Source: Nocardia seriolae NBRC 15557 (lineage in GTDB: Bacteria > Actinomycetota > Actinomycetes > Mycobacteriales > Mycobacteriaceae). From it: a stretch of 64,000 bases of DNA. The notes under the pieces are model-generated. The model was not told the DNA's origin. It made no database searches and worked only from the letters and a program-made list of their open reading frames with translations. Both the position numbers and the translations under genes were made by a program. Shown in pieces: positions 1 through 8,113 of this stretch. Position 1 is the stretch's first letter. Each line of letters starts with the position of its first letter. The DNA lies in assembly GCF_007990715.1 (NCBI RefSeq), contig NZ_BJWY01000004.1, positions 58,114 to 122,113 of the forward strand, read 5' to 3'.

Positions 1-3
1 GCG

Positions 4-942
4 GTGATCTTCACCCGGCAGGCCGGGGTGACGACCTGGCCGCTGGCGGGACGGCTGCACGTACTGCGCTCGGGCGGTGAGGTTTTCGTGCTCTCCGAGC
101 AGGGGGCGCGGGCTTGGCGATCGGTGGTGTTCCGGCAGTCGATCCGGGATGTCGTGGCGCGGGCGAGCGGCGATATCGGGGCCGAGCTCGCCGAGTTCGT
201 GCGGTTGGGGCTGGTGGGATTGCAGTGGCGGGGCGGGGAGGTGCTGGAACCGGCGCTGGCCATGTGCAAGCCGGTGCAGCCCTATACGCCGGTGCCCGCG
301 GTGACCACACCCGCGCTCGGCCTCACCGGCGCGGCGGGCGGCGAGGGCATCGCCACGCTCTCGCCCTTGCCCGCCGGGCGGTTCATCGGCTGCGGGTTGA
401 ATCTGGTGTGGTCCAACGTGGTGCTGGAGAACGCGCGCGAGGACCTGGTCGGGGCCGTGAAGGACGGGCAGGGCGGGGTGGCCGACATCGCGGCGCACCG
501 GCTCGTCGCCATGAGCGTGCGAGTGTTGCTGAGCGCGTTCGGAATTCATCCGCTGCCCGCCGACGTGGATCCGGTCGGCACCGTCGCGCGGCTGCTGCCC
601 GGTTCCGCACCGGATCGCGACGGGCTGATCGCGGCGCTGGAATCGGCTGTCCGCGTGCGATTCTCGCGGACGCTGCGAAACGGCGGCGACGCGCTCGACG
701 ATCTTGCCACCGTCGACACCGTTGTCACCGCGGTGCGCCGCCTGACCGCCGTCGCGGGTGCGGGCCGGGAGTTCCCGGCCTCCTTCGACTCCCGCGAGCA
801 ATGGCAGCGGACCCTCACCCTCGGCTACGACTGGCTGCGGCTGGCCGGGTACCTGGACGCCTCGTTGCCCCTGGACGAGGCCCGGGACCTGCTGGCCAGC
901 GGCGGCCAGCAGCCGCACCTGCGAGAGAGCGAGCAGTCATGA
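4..942 (+). CDS. Unknown protein with possible PqqD-like N-terminus, leads AfsA-type operon
   Basis: I do not recognise this 312-residue protein. Residues about 10-80 resemble the small PqqD-type fold (W12, L14 and H19 in a strand block, then helices ending in an LGLVGL stretch); this is a weak by-eye assignment. The rest is Ala/Val-rich with no motif I can name, no signal peptide and no membrane segment. The GTG start is chosen because bases 4-7 read GTGA, so it would overlap the TGA of a gene lying upstream of the window, matching the next six junctions. Its own stop overlaps the acyl carrier protein start by 4 bp (ATGA), suggesting coupled translation. If the PqqD-like reading is right it could bind a peptide or protein partner. 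Confidence 0.55.
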   Translation: MIFTRQAGVTTWPLAGRLHVLRSGGEVFVLSEQGARAWRSVVFRQSIRDVVARASGDIGAELAEFVRLGLVGLQWRGGEVLEPALAMCKPVQPYTPVPAVTTPALGLTGAAGGEGIATLSPLPAGRFIGCGLNLVWSNVVLENAREDLVGAVKDGQGGVADIAAHRLVAMSVRVLLSAFGIHPLPADVDPVGTVARLLPGSAPDRDGLIAALESAVRVRFSRTLRNGGDALDDLATVDTVVTAVRRLTAVAGAGREFPASFDSREQWQRTLTLGYDWLRLAGYLDASLPLDEARDLLASGGQQPHLRESEQS

Positions 943-1214
943 CCACCGAGAACACCGTGGCCGCACGAGATGCCGTGGCCGAACGCGTCCGGCAGCTGGT
1001 CGCCGCCATGGCCCCCCGCCCGGCCGCCACGCTCGACGACGAGCTGCGGCTGATCGAGGACCTCGGCTTCGATTCGCTGCGGCTCATGGAACTGACCGTG
1101 GTGCTCGAACGCGGCTTCGACCTACCGCGCTACCGGCCCGAACAACTCATGGGCGTGCTGCGGGTGGGCCAGGTCGTGGACCTGATCACCCGGACCCTGG
1201 AGGTGCGCGCATGA
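939..1214 (+). CDS. Acyl carrier protein
   Basis: A free-standing 91-residue acyl carrier protein. The phosphopantetheine attachment motif is visible as LGFDSLRLMEL with the modified serine at about S46, followed by the expected acidic helix. It carries acyl or polyketide chains as thioesters for the neighbouring enzymes. It is translationally coupled to both neighbours by ATGA overlaps (939-942 and 1211-1214). A dedicated ACP beside an AfsA-type gene and a thioester-reductase-like SDR implies that the operon works on ACP-bound intermediates rather than on free acids or CoA esters; that is inference. The start is fixed by the overlap and the usual size of the family. Confidence 0.9.
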   Translation: MTTENTVAARDAVAERVRQLVAAMAPRPAATLDDELRLIEDLGFDSLRLMELTVVLERGFDLPRYRPEQLMGVLRVGQVVDLITRTLEVRA

Positions 1215-2320
1215 GTGAACGTCACGCCGTGCTGCTGACCGGAGCCAGCGGGCTGGTCGGCGCGGAGGTAGCCGCCCGGCTCGGCGACGCGGGCCGTGCA
1301 GTAACGGCCGTGCTGCACAGCAATTCGGAGATCCGTCGCAACGACGGCACGCCGTACGCGCCGGAACATCGGGTGAACGGGAATATCCGGCGGCCAGGAT
1401 TCGGGCTCGACCCCGCCGTCTCCGCCGAGCTCGCCGACCGGGTGGGCATGATCGTGCACTGCGCGGCCACCACGGCCTTCGACGCTCCGCCCGAAACCTA
1501 TGACGCACTGAATGTGGGCGGCGCGCGCAACGCGGTCGAATTGGCGCTCGCCTGGGACGTGCCGCTGGTGCACGTGAGCACCGCGTATGTGTGCGGCATG
1601 CGGCACGGGGTCATCGGCGAGGATGAACTGGATGCCGGTCAAGGCTTCGGAAACGGTTACGAACAGAGCAAACTGCGTGCCGAGCAGCTGGTCCGGGCTG
1701 CGGGCGAGCGTGGCTTGCGGTGGGCGATCGTACGGCCGGGCATAGTCACCGGCGCGGTCGCCGATGGCGTGATCCGCGAATACAAGAACCTGTACACCGT
1801 CGTGAAGCTCATGGTCGAAGGCAAACTGCGCACGCTGCCGGGCCGCTACGACGCGACGCTCGCGCTGGCCCCGGTCGATCACGTCGCGGAGGTGATCGCC
1901 GCGGCGGTCACCGGATTCGACGGCGTCGCCGGTGCCACCCTGCACGCGGTCGGACGCGACACCCTGTCGCTGCGTGAGGTTTCCGACGTGCTGGCCGAAT
2001 ACCCCTCCTTCGAGGTGGCGACCTTCGTACCCGAATCCTCCTTCCGCGCCGACGATCTCGACTCGATCGAGCGCGAGTACTACCTGCGCATCGGCGCGCT
2101 CTACACCAGCTACTTCCAGCGCCGCCTGAGCTTCGACACGTCCACCGCCGACCGCCTGCTCGACCGGCTGCCGCCGCGCACCGGGAAGGACTATCTGCGC
2201 GTGCTGCTCGACCACTGCCTGGAATCCGGGTACCTGGGTGCGCCACTGCCCTCCATCGAGGAAATGCTGGCGCGCAACGGCATCGGCGCAACTTTTGCGG
2301 GGACGGGGGACCGGTCATGA
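1211..2320 (+). CDS. Extended SDR, thioester-reductase-like
   Basis: A 369-residue NAD(P)-dependent reductase or epimerase of the extended short-chain dehydrogenase family. The nucleotide-binding motif TGASGLVG is at residues 10-17, a serine-containing VSTAY stretch lies near 123, and the catalytic pair is Y150/K154 in GYEQSK. The overall order matches the reductase domains that release carrier-bound acyl chains as aldehydes or alcohols (as in carboxylic acid reductases), so reduction of an acyl-ACP thioester is a plausible job given the ACP gene directly upstream; a sugar or lactone reductase role cannot be excluded. Starts and stops overlap both neighbours by 4 bp. Confidence 0.8.
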   Translation: MSERHAVLLTGASGLVGAEVAARLGDAGRAVTAVLHSNSEIRRNDGTPYAPEHRVNGNIRRPGFGLDPAVSAELADRVGMIVHCAATTAFDAPPETYDALNVGGARNAVELALAWDVPLVHVSTAYVCGMRHGVIGEDELDAGQGFGNGYEQSKLRAEQLVRAAGERGLRWAIVRPGIVTGAVADGVIREYKNLYTVVKLMVEGKLRTLPGRYDATLALAPVDHVAEVIAAAVTGFDGVAGATLHAVGRDTLSLREVSDVLAEYPSFEVATFVPESSFRADDLDSIEREYYLRIGALYTSYFQRRLSFDTSTADRLLDRLPPRTGKDYLRVLLDHCLESGYLGAPLPSIEEMLARNGIGATFAGTGDRS

Positions 2321-3252
2321 GCGACGACGACCTGCGCACCCTGCTCGCCGAGCTGACACCGTCCAAGGCCAAGGTCGACGCCTACCTCGCCGATACCTAC
2401 GTGCTGGAAACCGTCGATCAAGCCGCACGCCTGGGCATCGACGCCGGTCGGTTCGCCACCGAGCACTCGTTGCTGCTGCTCAAGCCCGACGCCATCCTCG
2501 CCCGCGCCGTGGAACCGACCCTGACGTGGCTGGCCGACAACGACTTCCGGGTCGTCGCGGCCCGCCGCGTGGTGGTGGACCGGCATGTGGCGCGCGCCCT
2601 GTGGTACTTCGCCTGGAATATCGCCTCCCCGGAACGGCGGCTGCTGGCCGACCTGCTCGTCGGCATCTCGGACGTGCTGGTGCTCGTCGTGCGCGGACCG
2701 GTGACCGAGCTGCCGACCCCGATCCGCCTCGCGGAGGCCAAGGGCGCGACCGATCCCCGCAAACGGCGGCCCGGCGAGCTGCGCCACCTGCTCGGTCGGC
2801 ACAACTACCTGCTGAATCTCGTGCACTCGCCCGATGATCCGGCCGACGTGCTACGCGAACTCGCCATCTACTTCGACGCGAACACCCGCGCCGAGGTCTT
2901 CGCCCGCGCGCTCGAAGCGAAGGATGCCACCGCGACGGCCGCCGCGGTGGCGCGCGAACTCTACGACGGGGCTCCGGCGCGCAGCTTCGAACGGGGAGAT
3001 GCGGTCGCCCGGCTGACCGCGGGCCTGGACACCGCGGCGCTGCGGGCACTCGATGATCGGATGGCGGCCGTCGAACCCGGCTCCGACGCCGCCCAGGCCG
3101 CGCTTCTGGACGTGGCGTGGTCCAGCGGCCTCGACCTCGACCCGTGGTCGCTCATCGTGCTGGGTTCCTACGTTCTTCCCATGCGCACCGGGTCCGGATC
3201 GCAGACGCTGCGGCCCGTGGGCGCGACCGACTGGCTGGAGGCAAGACCGTGA
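2317..3252 (+). CDS. Nucleoside-diphosphate-kinase-like protein
   Basis: A 311-residue protein whose central part (about residues 48-190) resembles nucleoside diphosphate kinase: LLLLKPDAI at 52-60 matches the family KPDA signature, and NLVHSPDD places a histidine at H170 where the kinase keeps its phosphorylated histidine. N- and C-terminal extensions (about 47 and 120 residues) have no family I can name. True NDK enzymes are about 135-150 residues and are housekeeping genes, so this is a specialised variant. It sits in the operon between the SDR and the AfsA-type gene with 4-bp overlaps. It may phosphorylate a pathway intermediate or have lost kinase activity; neither can be decided by eye. 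Confidence 0.65.
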   Translation: MSDDDLRTLLAELTPSKAKVDAYLADTYVLETVDQAARLGIDAGRFATEHSLLLLKPDAILARAVEPTLTWLADNDFRVVAARRVVVDRHVARALWYFAWNIASPERRLLADLLVGISDVLVLVVRGPVTELPTPIRLAEAKGATDPRKRRPGELRHLLGRHNYLLNLVHSPDDPADVLRELAIYFDANTRAEVFARALEAKDATATAAAVARELYDGAPARSFERGDAVARLTAGLDTAALRALDDRMAAVEPGSDAAQAALLDVAWSSGLDLDPWSLIVLGSYVLPMRTGSGSQTLRPVGATDWLEARP

Positions 3253-4259
3253 CGACCACACAGCCCCCGCGCACGACACGAGCCATGGCACCGCCCGCCC
3301 GCCCCGGAGTGCGCGCCACCCACCTGCGCACCATTCCCCGCGCCCTGGCGCATCGGCATTCGGTCGCGGAGGTCTTCGTGACCTCCCTGGCAGCCGAGGG
3401 CGAGGACAGCTTCGTGGCCGGGGCCCAATTGCCGCGCATGCACGGGCATTACGGTGATCACGCCGGAGCGCTGGCCGATCACCACGATCTGATCGCGGTC
3501 ATGGAGGCCGCGCGACAGGCGTCCATCGCGGTCACCCACGAGTTCTACGAGGTGCCCACCGACCGGGCGTTCCTGGTGCGGACCTTCAACGGCAGCGGAA
3601 TCGAGAGCGCCGCTTGGGAAGTCGGGTTCGCGCCCGCCGACCTCGAACTGCGGGTGCGGGCGCTGCGCAAGCACGATCGGGGCGAGGCGTTGCAGGGCCT
3701 GGATCTGGTGCTCGACATCTCCTGCGGCGGCGTCGCCATGGGTACGGTGGACGGCTCGTTCTCCTGGGTCGACCCCCGGCAGTGGGCGGGCATTCGCGCG
3801 GGCTACCGGAAACACCTGGGGCTCGGGCCCTTCGAGACGCCCGCCTCCGCCGGTCCGCGCGCCGCGGCGGCGCTGGTGGGCCGGGAGAACCCGCGCAATG
3901 TCGTGATCGGCGTCCCTGAGGCCACGCCGTCGCGGGCCCGCGCCGCGGTGATCGCCGACACCACCCATCCGATCCTGTTCGACCACCAGCTCGATCACGT
4001 GCCCGGGAATCTGCTCATCGAGGCCTGCCGACAGACCGCGCTGACCACCATGGGACCGGATCTGCGCCGATTGCTGAGCGTGACAAGCGCTTTCGACCAA
4101 TTCGTGGAACTCGACCTGCCCGCCGTCTGCGTCGCGGAACGCGCCGAATCCGCCGTCGACACCACCGTGGTGCACTGCGAGATCCGCCAGGCCGGGGGCG
4201 TGGCCGCCCGCATCGACCTCGAATTCGCCGCCTCCTCGCGGGAGGATCCGCGCCGATGA
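3249..4259 (+). CDS. AfsA-type hotdog protein (A-factor biosynthesis family)
   Basis: A 336-residue member of the AfsA family. In Streptomyces, AfsA condenses a beta-ketoacyl-ACP with dihydroxyacetone phosphate, the first step to gamma-butyrolactone signals. The family pattern is visible: HRHSVAEVFVTS near residue 35, a PRMHGHYGDH segment, an EAARQASIAVTHEFYEVP stretch, and a second hotdog half with LFDHQLDHVPGNLLIEACRQ. Both hotdog halves are present, so it is full length. It starts with GTG inside a GTGA overlap with the NDK-like gene and ends in an ATGA overlap with the nitroreductase gene. No gamma-butyrolactone receptor (TetR family) gene adjoins it here, so the product may be a structural metabolite rather than a signal; that is inference. 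Confidence 0.88.
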   Translation: MTTTQPPRTTRAMAPPARPGVRATHLRTIPRALAHRHSVAEVFVTSLAAEGEDSFVAGAQLPRMHGHYGDHAGALADHHDLIAVMEAARQASIAVTHEFYEVPTDRAFLVRTFNGSGIESAAWEVGFAPADLELRVRALRKHDRGEALQGLDLVLDISCGGVAMGTVDGSFSWVDPRQWAGIRAGYRKHLGLGPFETPASAGPRAAAALVGRENPRNVVIGVPEATPSRARAAVIADTTHPILFDHQLDHVPGNLLIEACRQTALTTMGPDLRRLLSVTSAFDQFVELDLPAVCVAERAESAVDTTVVHCEIRQAGGVAARIDLEFAASSREDPRR

Positions 4260-4891
4260 ACACCGACCTGCTGACCGGCACCCGCGCGGTCCGCAAACAC
4301 CTGGATCTGTCGCGGCCGGTGGCGGATGCGGATATCCGGGCCTGCCTGGAGATCGCGATCCACGCGCCCAGCGGCTCGAACCGGCAGCCGTGGCGGTTCG
4401 TCGTGGTCCGCGACGCCGAACTCAAGGCGCGGATCGGCGAGTACTACCGGAAAGGGTTCGCCGCCAACCTGTCCGGACGCACCCCGCGCCCGGACCAGCT
4501 GGCCGACCTGGCCTCAGGGCAGTATCTCGCCGACCATTTGGGCGAGGTACCGGCGCTGATCCTGGTGTGCTCGCTGGGCCGCCCGCCCGCCGAGCCATCG
4601 CCGCCGCGGCTGGCCAGCTTCTACGGGTCGATCTATCCGGCCGTGTGGAACCTGCAATTGGCCTTGCGCGCACGGGGACTGGGCTCGGTCATGACGACCG
4701 CGCACCTGGCCTACGAACGTGAGGTCGCCGAGTTGCTGGGGATTCCGTTCGCTGAGGTCAGTCAGGTGGCGATGCTGCCGGTCGCGCATCTGCTGGGCGG
4801 CTCCGGCAAGCCGGTCCGGCGCACGCCCGCCGCGGAACTGACCGGGTGGGACGGCTGGGAGCGTCCGGGATCGGAAGGCGCGGCCCGATGA
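4256..4891 (+). CDS. Nitroreductase family flavoprotein
   Basis: A 211-residue FMN-dependent oxidoreductase of the nitroreductase family. The N-terminal TRAVRKHL stretch and APSGSNRQPWRF at 37-48 are typical FMN-contact segments, and the GLGSVMTT stretch follows in the second half. These enzymes reduce nitro groups, quinones or enones, or oxidise to form double bonds, with NAD(P)H. In this operon it could reduce the butenolide or enone produced by the AfsA-type enzyme, a step done by a different reductase in Streptomyces; this is inference. ATGA overlaps on both sides. Confidence 0.85.
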   Translation: MNTDLLTGTRAVRKHLDLSRPVADADIRACLEIAIHAPSGSNRQPWRFVVVRDAELKARIGEYYRKGFAANLSGRTPRPDQLADLASGQYLADHLGEVPALILVCSLGRPPAEPSPPRLASFYGSIYPAVWNLQLALRARGLGSVMTTAHLAYEREVAELLGIPFAEVSQVAMLPVAHLLGGSGKPVRRTPAAELTGWDGWERPGSEGAAR

Positions 4892-5835
4892 CCGATCTCG
4901 CCGAAAACACGGTCGGCACCGGAGTTTTCACCTCGGTGCGCCGCATAGCGCGATTCACCCGGGTGATGTACAAGCCGCATTATCTGCTGTACGGCATCCT
5001 GTGGGTCTTCGCGCTCGAAGGCACCGCCGCGCTGCTGACCGATCCCGACACCGGCTGGCATCCGACCGGCGCGACCGCGGCCCGCATCGCCGTCGTCGCG
5101 ATCGTCCTGCTCTACCTGCGCATGGTCGACGAGCAGAAGGACCTCGAATACGACCGCATCCACAATCCGGACCGTCCCCTGGTCACCGGTGCGGTCAGCG
5201 CGGTCGAATTGCGCAGTGCCATGGCCGTTATCGCGGTCGTCTCGATCGCCGGGAGCCTGGCCCTGTCGGTCCGCTCGGCCCTCGCGATCACCGCCGTGCT
5301 CGCCTACGGGCTGATCCTATGGGCCCTCGAACGACTCTCGGCCACGATTCGCACCGATATCGTGCTGAACCTGCTGGTCACCTACCCCGTTCAGTTGCTG
5401 GTGACCGCCTACGTGGTGCTCTCGGCCATCGACACCGGCGAGGCCGCCGCCCGCGGCCGGGTGGCCTGGGTCGTGATCGTCTTCGCGGGCGCTTTCCTGC
5501 AATTCGAATTCGCGCGCAAGACCGCCCGCCTCCCGCGCCCGGGCGAAATGTACTACTCCAATACCCTGGGTCCGGTGGGCAGTGCCGCCGCCTCGCTCGG
5601 ATGCGCGACGGCCGCCGCGGTCTGCGAGATCGCCCTGGCCCAGCCCTGGGAACGACACGGTGCCGCCGCCGCGATAGGTTGGATCCCCCTGGCGCTATTG
5701 GTGATTCCGGTTTCCGGCGCGTTGCGTTTCGTGCGATCGCAGGACGAGGAATACCCCATCCTCCCGGCGGTCCTGTTCATCTTGACGCTCTATCTCACCC
5801 TCATCGGACAGGCCGTGGTAGCAACCGGCACGTGA
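4888..5835 (+). CDS. UbiA-type integral membrane transferase
   Basis: A 315-residue membrane protein with about eight or nine hydrophobic segments. The first aspartate-rich motif of UbiA prenyltransferases is visible as VDEQKDLEYDRIHNPDRPL; the second is degenerate (the matching loop reads RLPRPGEMYYSN, without the usual aspartates), as in several uncharacterised bacterial subfamilies. UbiA proteins move a prenyl chain onto an acceptor in the membrane, and some act as terpene cyclases. The start is the ATG within the ATGA overlap; an upstream in-frame ATG at 4846 would lie inside the nitroreductase gene. It is the last gene of the overlapped series. Confidence 0.82.
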   Translation: MTDLAENTVGTGVFTSVRRIARFTRVMYKPHYLLYGILWVFALEGTAALLTDPDTGWHPTGATAARIAVVAIVLLYLRMVDEQKDLEYDRIHNPDRPLVTGAVSAVELRSAMAVIAVVSIAGSLALSVRSALAITAVLAYGLILWALERLSATIRTDIVLNLLVTYPVQLLVTAYVVLSAIDTGEAAARGRVAWVVIVFAGAFLQFEFARKTARLPRPGEMYYSNTLGPVGSAAASLGCATAAAVCEIALAQPWERHGAAAAIGWIPLALLVIPVSGALRFVRSQDEEYPILPAVLFILTLYLTLIGQAVVATGT

Positions 5836-5904
5836 GACGTGGCCGAAATCCAGTGGAGAGGGCCCGGCTCGGCAGGTTCCGGGACGGAGGTAGCGTCGGG
5901 TGTC

Positions 5905-7347
5905 ATGATCGTTTCTTCGGATATCCCGACCAGTACCGGAACCGATCGCGTGTGGGGGCTGCCGATCGTGGTGCTCGGCGGGCTGCAATTGCTCACGGTG
6001 CTCGATGGGACGGTCGTCGCCCTGGCGCTGCCCCGGATCCGGGAGGGCCTGGGACTGTCCGAGGCGGGCGGGAATTGGATCATCACCGCCTACGTCCTGG
6101 CCTTCGGCGGACTGATGCTGCTGGGCGGCAGGCTCGGCGACGCCTTCGGGCGCAGACGGGTATTCGTGGCCGGGGTCGCCGCCTTCACCCTCACCTCACT
6201 GCTGTGCGGACTCGCCTGGGGGCCGGTGAGTCTGGTGGCCGGGCGGGCATTGCAGGGGATGGCGGCGGCGGTGGCGGCACCGACGTCGATGGCGCTGGTC
6301 GCGACCACCTACACGCCGGGGAGAGCGCGCAGTCACGCCTTCGCGATCTATGCGGCGCTCAGCGGCATCGGGTCGGTGGCCGGACTCATCGCCGGGGGAG
6401 TGCGCACCCAAATGTCGTGGCGTCTGGTGTTTCTGATCAATGTTCCGATCGGGCTGCTGGTGACCCTCGGCGCTCTGGTGTGCCTGCGGGAATCCGGGGG
6501 CGAGCGCGGTCGGCTCGATATCGCCGGTGCCGTCCTCGCGACGACGGGCGTGACGCTGCTGGTTCTCGCGGTGAACGAAGGCCCGGGCGGATGGGTGCGC
6601 CCGGTGGTGATCGTCCCCGGAGCCGTTGCGGTGCTGTTGTTGTCCGGGTTCGTCATGGTCGAGCGGCGCGCGGAGAATCCGCTGGTGCCTTTCGCGCTGT
6701 TCGGGAATCCGAGCCGGGTCGCGGCACTGCTCGCCATCGTGCTGGCGGGCGGGGTGATCATGTGCCTGGCGGTGTTCATCTCGCTGTATCTGCAAGGAGT
6801 ACTGCGGTATTCGCCGATGCAGAGCGGATTCGCGGTGATTCCCTTCGCGATCGGATTCGCGGGAGCCGCGGCGGCGGCCGCCCGGCTGGCGTTGCGGGTG
6901 CAACCGCGCTGGCTGGTGATCGCGGGTGGCGGGGTCATCGTGGCGGGCTGCCTGTACGCCGCGGCCATCACATCGGGGCGGCCCGCGTACTTTCCGGGGA
7001 TCGCGCTGCCGATTCTCGCGGTCGGGTTCGGGGTGGGGTTCGCGGTCGTTCCGCTCACGCTGTCGATCGTCGCGGGGGTGGGGGCGCGGGAGATCGGGCC
7101 GCTGTCGGCGTTGGCGCAGGTTGCTCAGAATCTGGGTGGTGCCGTGGGATTGGTCGCGGTGGGCGCGGCGGCTGCGTCCCGGGACGGCCTGGCCGAGGGC
7201 TACGGGCTGGCGTTCGTCTGCTGCGCGGGGATCGCGGTGGTGGCGGGGATTGTCGTGCTGTTCATGCGATTCACTCCGGCTCAGGTTGCGGAGGGACAGT
7301 TGGCCGAACGGGCCGCGCACGGCGAGCAGGGGCTCAGCGGTAGTTGA
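5905..7347 (+). CDS. MFS drug/metabolite exporter, DHA2-like
   Basis: A 480-residue major facilitator transporter with about 14 membrane segments. The family loop GGRLGDAFGRRR follows the second segment and LDGTVVALALPRI lies in the first, typical of the drug:proton antiporter EmrB/QacA group. It probably exports the product of the operon upstream, from which it is separated by about 70 bp. The start is taken at ATG 5905, where the protein begins to match the family; an in-frame ATG at 5839 would add 22 polar residues. Its 3' end overlaps the converging permease gene by 14 bp. Confidence 0.85.
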   Translation: MIVSSDIPTSTGTDRVWGLPIVVLGGLQLLTVLDGTVVALALPRIREGLGLSEAGGNWIITAYVLAFGGLMLLGGRLGDAFGRRRVFVAGVAAFTLTSLLCGLAWGPVSLVAGRALQGMAAAVAAPTSMALVATTYTPGRARSHAFAIYAALSGIGSVAGLIAGGVRTQMSWRLVFLINVPIGLLVTLGALVCLRESGGERGRLDIAGAVLATTGVTLLVLAVNEGPGGWVRPVVIVPGAVAVLLLSGFVMVERRAENPLVPFALFGNPSRVAALLAIVLAGGVIMCLAVFISLYLQGVLRYSPMQSGFAVIPFAIGFAGAAAAAARLALRVQPRWLVIAGGGVIVAGCLYAAAITSGRPAYFPGIALPILAVGFGVGFAVVPLTLSIVAGVGAREIGPLSALAQVAQNLGGAVGLVAVGAAAASRDGLAEGYGLAFVCCAGIAVVAGIVVLFMRFTPAQVAEGQLAERAAHGEQGLSGS

Positions 7348-8113
7348 GGCGGCGGAAAGAGACGGCGGCGCAGGTGAATCCGATTGCGGCTATGACGGTG
7401 CACCAGAGGATGGCGGGGGCGGTGCGGTCGGCGGGGGTGCCGTCGAGGAGGCTGCGGATGGTGTCCACGACGGGAGTCGCGGGCTGGTGGTCGGCGACCG
7501 TGCGCAGCCAGGTGGGCATGGTGTGGGTGGGGACGAACGCGCTGCTGACGTAGGGGATGAAAGTGATGGCGTAGGTGAGGCCGCCCGCGGCCTCGGGGTT
7601 GCTCGCGGCCAGGCCGAGGGCGACCGCGATGGCGGTGATGGCCACCACGAACAGCGAGATGAGCGCGGTGGCCGCCAGCCAGCCCAGGGGGCCCGAACCC
7701 GGGCGGTAGCCCAGGGCGACCGCCACGCCCACCGCGATGGCGATGGCGGCCATGGTGCGGGCGAAACCCTCGGTGAGGTGACCCGCCGCCAGGGCCTGGC
7801 GGAACATGGGCAGGGTGCGGAAGCGGTCGACGCTGCCCTTGGTCATGTCGGTGCACACGCCGGTGGCGGTGATGGACGCGCCGAAACCGGTGCACAGCAG
7901 CATGATTCCGGGGACCACGTAGTCGAGGTAGGAGCCGCCGACCGCGATCGCGCCGCCGAAGACGTAGGTGAACAGGAGCATGACCAGGATCGGCATGGTC
8001 AGCGAGATGACCAGGGTGTCGGTGCTGCGCAGGGTGCGCCGGGCGCACCGCCGGAACATGACCAGGGTGTCGGGGACCAGGTAGCGGACGGCGGCGAGGC
8101 TGGGGGAGGTCAC
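7334..8113 (-). CDS. ABC-2 type transporter permease
   Basis: A 259-residue permease of the ABC-2 (DrrB-like) family with about six membrane segments; PILVMLLFTYVFGG and VVPGIMLL are characteristic. Such proteins export antibiotics, glycolipids or polysaccharides and need a partner ATPase. No ATPase gene of the DrrA type is present next to it in the window, which is unusual; a distant ATPase would have to serve it. The GTG start at 8113 overlaps the stop of the glycosyltransferase gene by 4 bp (GTGA), so the two are co-translated. An upstream ORF extension in the same frame has the composition of an antisense shadow and is ignored. Confidence 0.82.
   Translation of the reverse strand: MTSPSLAAVRYLVPDTLVMFRRCARRTLRSTDTLVISLTMPILVMLLFTYVFGGAIAVGGSYLDYVVPGIMLLCTGFGASITATGVCTDMTKGSVDRFRTLPMFRQALAAGHLTEGFARTMAAIAIAVGVAVALGYRPGSGPLGWLAATALISLFVVAITAIAVALGLAASNPEAAGGLTYAITFIPYVSSAFVPTHTMPTWLRTVADHQPATPVVDTIRSLLDGTPADRTAPAILWCTVIAAIGFTCAAVSFRRLNYR

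Noticed and set aside
114..1214. Long ORF covering the unknown first gene and the ACP
   Set aside because: Only the last 91 codons (from 939) are coding; the earlier part is an Arg-rich shadow of the first gene.
5001..7343. 780-codon plus-strand ORF across UbiA and MFS genes
   Set aside because: Arg/Gly/Pro-rich composition typical of an out-of-frame reading in high-GC DNA; both true genes overlap it.
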